DNA of 64,000 nucleotides from JBJHBP01 sp050485685 (GTDB taxonomy: Bacteria > Pseudomonadota > Gammaproteobacteria > Steroidobacterales > Rariloculaceae). Below the pieces are notes generated by a model, which worked only from the letters and a program-made list of their open reading frames with translations, made no database searches and was not told where the DNA came from. The translations under genes were made by a program, and so were the position numbers. The stretch covers positions 24,478 to 88,477 of the forward strand of contig JBJHBW010000014.1 in assembly GCA_050485685.1 (NCBI GenBank). The letters run 5' to 3'. This document shows, one piece after another, positions 60,605 through 64,000 of the stretch; positions within the stretch are counted from its first letter, which is position 1; each line of letters starts with the position of its first letter.

Positions 60605-61453
60605 TTACCTCGCCACCTGATTGAGATCCCTATCGATCTGCTCGCTCGACGGCACGTACTTCTTCTCCGCCACGTGGATATAGAAGTCGGGCTCCACGTC
60701 ACGATAGGTTTCCTTGAAATCGCCGAAAGTGGTGATCGTCTGAAAGCCCACATCGCGCATCAGGCGCTGCACATAGGCCTTACGCAGCGGAAACATGTTC
60801 AGGTGATAGACGGATCCGTCTGAGAAGCTGTATCGGAATCTTGCCAGGCTGTCGTCCACGTACTCCGGAGAAGCCGACACGTCCTCTCCGCAGTAATAGT
60901 AGTTGTGAGACGGCTGAACCTGTCTATCGAGCAGTGCATCGTAGTTGCGCTGATCGAGAATGAGCATGCCGTCGTGACGCAGCGTCGCGTAATACTCTGC
61001 CAAAGCCTTACGCCGGTCGTTCTCGTCGTGCAGATGCGTAAACGAGTTGCCAAGGCAGATGACAGCATCATAGAGGTCGTGAACATCGCGATTCAGCCAG
61101 CGCCAGTCGGCCTGAATGGTACGCAGTATGTAACCTTGACGATTTGCGTTCTCGAACGCCTTGGCCAGCATGGTCGGGCTGCCATCAACGCTCGTGACCT
61201 CGAAACCGGCTTTCAGCAGCTGAACCGAGTGATAACCGGTGCCTGTTGCCACATCGAGCACCTTATTTGCGCCGCGCTCGCGCAGTTTTTCGATGAAGAA
61301 TTCGCCTTCCGCCTCGGCGCGTCGTTCCCAGTCGATCAGGTCGTCCCATTTTTCGACGAACGATTTTGCGTACTCTTCCTTATAATGCCCGGTGTCGCGA
61401 ACCTTCAGTGGGTCGTCACCGTAGCCCTGGATATCGTCAGCGGTGCTGCTCAT
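60605..61453 (-). CDS. Glycine/sarcosine N-methyltransferase
   Basis: The 282-residue SAM-dependent enzyme matches GSMT, which makes sarcosine and dimethylglycine from glycine. It shows the segment YAKSFVEKWDDLIDWERRA, the SAM motif VLDVATGTGYHSVQLL, ICLGNSFTHLHDENDRRKAL and LDQRNYDALLD. ATG at 61453 has GGAGG eight bases upstream. With the next gene it provides the full glycine-to-betaine route seen in halophiles. The 216-base gap to the uup start is divergent and may hold an osmoregulated promoter. Confidence 0.94.
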   Translation of the reverse strand: MSSTADDIQGYGDDPLKVRDTGHYKEEYAKSFVEKWDDLIDWERRAEAEGEFFIEKLRERGANKVLDVATGTGYHSVQLLKAGFEVTSVDGSPTMLAKAFENANRQGYILRTIQADWRWLNRDVHDLYDAVICLGNSFTHLHDENDRRKALAEYYATLRHDGMLILDQRNYDALLDRQVQPSHNYYYCGEDVSASPEYVDDSLARFRYSFSDGSVYHLNMFPLRKAYVQRLMRDVGFQTITTFGDFKETYRDVEPDFYIHVAEKKYVPSSEQIDRDLNQVAR

Positions 61454-61669
61454 GGGTGGCACCTCCCTGTTTGATTGAATGGAGATAGCGTGCTCCTTGT
61501 TTCAGGTAGCGCGATGAAGTTTCGGGATTTCAGCCTGACTATGGCTAGCCCGTAAGGGTAACAAATCGACCGCTCAGCAACAAACTTGGCGGAATCTTCC
61601 TATTTTCAATATCAAACGCCAGAAACATAAGTCTCATTGTTGCAGTACACACCAGGATTCACGCAACGC

Positions 61670-63589
61670 ATGACCACCCTGCTTCGCTTCGATGATGTAT
61701 CGATCTCCTTCGGCGATCAGCGCGTCCTGATCAACGCAGATTTCGCGATCGAGGATGGCGAAAAAATCTGTCTGATCGGCCGCAACGGCGCAGGAAAATC
61801 GACGACACTGAAGCTGATCACCGGGACACTGGAGCCGGACGAAGGCTCCGTTGAGCGCCCGGCAAGCCTGCGCCTCAGCGTGCTCAATCAGCAACTTGCC
61901 GAAGGCAGCAGCGACTCGGTACGCACTGTGGTTGCGCGCGGCATGGCCGCGCAGACCCGCCTTATCGCGCACTTCGAGGCCTGCGCCGCCCGACAGCCGA
62001 AAGATCGCGCAACGCTCGCTGAAATGGAGTCGCTCGAGCGGCGCATCGAGGCAGGTGGCGGCTGGTCTGTGGACATTCAGGTCGATCGCATCATGACGCA
62101 GCTTCAGCTGCCTGCGGACATGCGTATGGATCAGCTCTCGGGCGGCTGGCGCCGACGCGTGGCGCTGGCGCAAGCCCTGGTGAGCAACCCCGATCTGTTG
62201 CTGCTCGATGAACCCACCAACCATCTCGACATCACCACAATCGAATGGCTGGAACAGGAAGTGTGCCGCTTCCCTGGTGCCGTCCTGTTCGTCACGCACG
62301 ATCGTACGTTCATGGAAGGCATTGCTACCCGCATCGTAGACATCGATCGCGGCCGACTACGCAGCTGGCCGGGCGCCTACAGGGACTATCTCCGCCGCAA
62401 GGCTGAAGCTGACGAAGCCGAGGACAGGCAGAACCGGCTGTTCGATCGCAAACTGGCCGAAGAGGAGGCCTGGATACGCCAGGGCGTCAAGGCACGTGAA
62501 CGTCGCAACGAAGGGCGCGTGCGGGCACTGCTGGCCATGCGTGAGGAACGCGCTGGGCGCATCGGCCGGCCGCGGAATCCGAAGGTGCATATTCACCAGT
62601 CCGACGAGCTTTCCGGCCGCAAGGTCATAGAAGCCAGAAACGTCAGCCATGGTTACGATGGCAAGCTTCTTCTGGACGGCTTCTCGCTGCGCGTGCTGCG
62701 CGGCGAACGCATCGGCATCATTGGCAACAACGGCGTTGGAAAGAGCACACTGCTGCAGATACTTCTTGGCACGCTCACGCCCGATCAGGGCAGCGTCAAG
62801 CTCGGCACCAATCTGCACATCGCCTACTTCGATCAACTGCGGCGCGAACTTGACGAATCAAAAACCGTTGCAGAACTGGTTGGCGAGGGACGTGACTACA
62901 TCACCGTCAACGGACGCAAGAAACATGTCGTAGGGTACCTTACCGATTTTCTGTTCACCGCCAAGCGAGCGATGACACGCATATCGGCATTGTCAGGCGG
63001 TGAGCGAAACCGGGTGATACTGGCAAAACTCTTTACACAGGCTGCCAACCTGCTCGTGCTGGATGAACCCACCAATGACCTGGATGTGGAAACACTGGAG
63101 GCACTGGAAGGACGACTCGTCGAATACGATGGCACGCTGATTGTCGTCAGCCACGATCGTTACTTTCTCGATGCCGTTGTCACGAGCGTGCTGGTCTTCG
63201 AAGGCGACGGCGTGGTCAGACGCTACGCCGGCGGCTACAGCGATTGGGTCCGGCGCAACCATGAACTCGCAGTGCCGGAACGCGAATCCGCGAACGCCGG
63301 CAAGCAGGAATCGGCACCTGCGGCCCGCAGCAATCGCACGCCACGCAAACTATCGTACAAACTTCAGCGCGAACTGGACCAGCTGCCAGAACGGATAGAA
63401 CAGTTGGAAGCGCACGTCGCCGCCCTTCGCCATACCGTCAGCCAGCCGGAGTTCTACCAGCAGGAGCGAACCACCGTGGAGGCGGAACTGGAAAGGCTGG
63501 CGTCGGTTGAACAGGAACTGGACCTGGCCATAGAACGATGGGCTGAACTTGAATCACAGGCCGAGGAACTCGGTTCGAGTGCGGACTGA
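61670..63589 (+). CDS. uup: ABC-F ATPase Uup
   Basis: The 639-residue soluble ABC-F protein has two ATPase cassettes: Walker A GRNGAGKSTTLK and GNNGVGKSTLLQ, signatures LSGGWRRRVALAQ and LSGGERNRVILAK, and Walker B LLLDEPTNHLD and LVLDEPTNDLD. A C-terminal coiled coil (about 555-635) is typical of Uup. It is linked to ribosome function and to suppressing precise transposon excision. ATG at 61670 begins MTTLLRFDDVSISFG; an ATG-less extension upstream is not conserved. Confidence 0.94.
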   Translation: MTTLLRFDDVSISFGDQRVLINADFAIEDGEKICLIGRNGAGKSTTLKLITGTLEPDEGSVERPASLRLSVLNQQLAEGSSDSVRTVVARGMAAQTRLIAHFEACAARQPKDRATLAEMESLERRIEAGGGWSVDIQVDRIMTQLQLPADMRMDQLSGGWRRRVALAQALVSNPDLLLLDEPTNHLDITTIEWLEQEVCRFPGAVLFVTHDRTFMEGIATRIVDIDRGRLRSWPGAYRDYLRRKAEADEAEDRQNRLFDRKLAEEEAWIRQGVKARERRNEGRVRALLAMREERAGRIGRPRNPKVHIHQSDELSGRKVIEARNVSHGYDGKLLLDGFSLRVLRGERIGIIGNNGVGKSTLLQILLGTLTPDQGSVKLGTNLHIAYFDQLRRELDESKTVAELVGEGRDYITVNGRKKHVVGYLTDFLFTAKRAMTRISALSGGERNRVILAKLFTQAANLLVLDEPTNDLDVETLEALEGRLVEYDGTLIVVSHDRYFLDAVVTSVLVFEGDGVVRRYAGGYSDWVRRNHELAVPERESANAGKQESAPAARSNRTPRKLSYKLQRELDQLPERIEQLEAHVAALRHTVSQPEFYQQERTTVEAELERLASVEQELDLAIERWAELESQAEELGSSAD

Positions 63590-63590
63590 A

Positions 63591-64000
63591 CTATTCCACG
63601 CGCCGATCGATCACGATCTCCACGGCCGCGTCATCCCCGGTGCGGTGAAGGGCCTGTGCGTACCAGTCCCCTGCCCGCTCGGTCGCATCACCGCTCGCAG
63701 ACAGCCGTGCCACCAGCTGCAGTTCCTCAAGATCCGCCAGCGATCGACCCGGCAGCATCGCGTCACTGTCAGAGAGTACGAACTCCCCCGGCAATTCGCT
63801 GACCGGCAGGCGCAGCGCTGCCAGCGGCGCTCGCTCGCCCGGCGCTCGCGCGAAGATGAACAAAGCACCATTGGCGACGAAATCTGCCAGCGGTACGTCT
63901 TCGCTCAGCGAGACTGCAACCCGGATACTTGCACCGGATGCGGCTGCGCTCCCGTCGCGGTCACCCGTAGCGGAATCAAGGGGAGACGCCTCCGGTGCCG
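63591..64000 (-). CDS. ccmI: Cytochrome c biogenesis protein CcmI, C-terminal part
   Basis: The open frame runs off the window end. The visible 136 residues match the C-terminal periplasmic domain of CcmI: SIRVAVSLSED, GALFIFARAPGERAPLAALR, LPGEFVLSDSDAMLPG and VARLSASGDA. CcmI is a TPR protein that delivers apocytochrome c to the haem lyase. It converges with uup (1-base gap). The rest of a ccm cluster probably continues beyond the window. Confidence 0.88.
   Translation of the reverse strand, partial: APEASPLDSATGDRDGSAAASGASIRVAVSLSEDVPLADFVANGALFIFARAPGERAPLAALRLPVSELPGEFVLSDSDAMLPGRSLADLEELQLVARLSASGDATERAGDWYAQALHRTGDDAAVEIVIDRRVE

Overview
The window is a gene-dense, GC-rich stretch of a bacterial chromosome, almost certainly from a gammaproteobacterium. 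The evidence is the pheS-pheT-ihfA-merR-tRNA-Pro(GGG) order, a fused aspartate kinase/diaminopimelate decarboxylase of the Xanthomonadales-like type, a gspGHIJKLMN type II secretion operon, a fabG-acpP-fabF-pabC-mltG-tmk-holB-pilZ run, and a TonB2-like energy transduction cluster. Adjacent glycine/sarcosine and sarcosine/dimethylglycine methyltransferases (glycine betaine made from glycine) point to a marine or halotolerant lifestyle. I cannot name the genus from sequence alone. No CRISPR array, insertion sequence or prophage is visible.

Layout. 1-3.4 kb: end of pheS, pheT, ihfA, a MerR-type regulator and tRNA-Pro. 3.4-6.5 kb: a possible gene relic beside the tRNA, an AAA ATPase-FHA fusion, and a convergent class III nucleotidyl-cyclase-like protein. 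6.6-11.5 kb: ilvD, bifunctional lysC/lysA, and a CBS-domain protein. 11.8-15.5 kb: a porin and a TonB-dependent receptor with a Fur-type operator. 15.5-22.9 kb (minus): trpR-like regulator-hisG-D-C-B-H-A-F-E, lacking hisI. 23.0-28.4 kb (minus): leader peptide and attenuator, then ilvC-ilvE-leuC-leuD-leuB. 29.0-34.9 kb: DUF3450, TtpC/ExbB-like, ExbB, two ExbD, TonB and a TPR protein, ending in an intrinsic terminator. 34.9-38.5 kb: peroxiredoxin, etfBA, alaA. 38.6-44.2 kb (minus): gspG to gspN. 44.4-50.9 kb: fatty acid synthesis, folate, cell-wall and replication genes. 51-58.7 kb: cNMP-binding/rhodanese protein, a FadJ-like protein, a nuclease-fold protein, a TIR-like protein, a glycerophosphodiesterase, an FMN reductase, an M48 protease and a divergent PagP-like lipid A acyltransferase. 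58.8-64 kb: small orphan genes, the betaine methyltransferases, uup, and the C-terminus of ccmI.

How it works together. Much of the first half is amino-acid biosynthesis: ilvD, ilvC, ilvE and leuCDB cover valine, isoleucine and leucine; lysAC covers both ends of the lysine route; and eight his genes cover nearly all of histidine. Two control systems can be read directly. One is a classical ribosome-stalling attenuator ahead of ilvC, with a leucine-containing leader peptide, mutually exclusive hairpins and a terminator. The other is a pair of palindromes over the promoter of a TrpR-family gene that heads the his operon. The second half is largely envelope biology: TonB energisation, type II pseudopilus, porin, receptor, lipid A modification and a periplasmic protease. 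The best candidates for under-described biology are the his regulator and its palindromes, the AUA start of hisF, the ilv-leu attenuator, the PagP-like protein, the solitary TIR-like protein, and the cyclase-like gene beside the ATPase-FHA gene.
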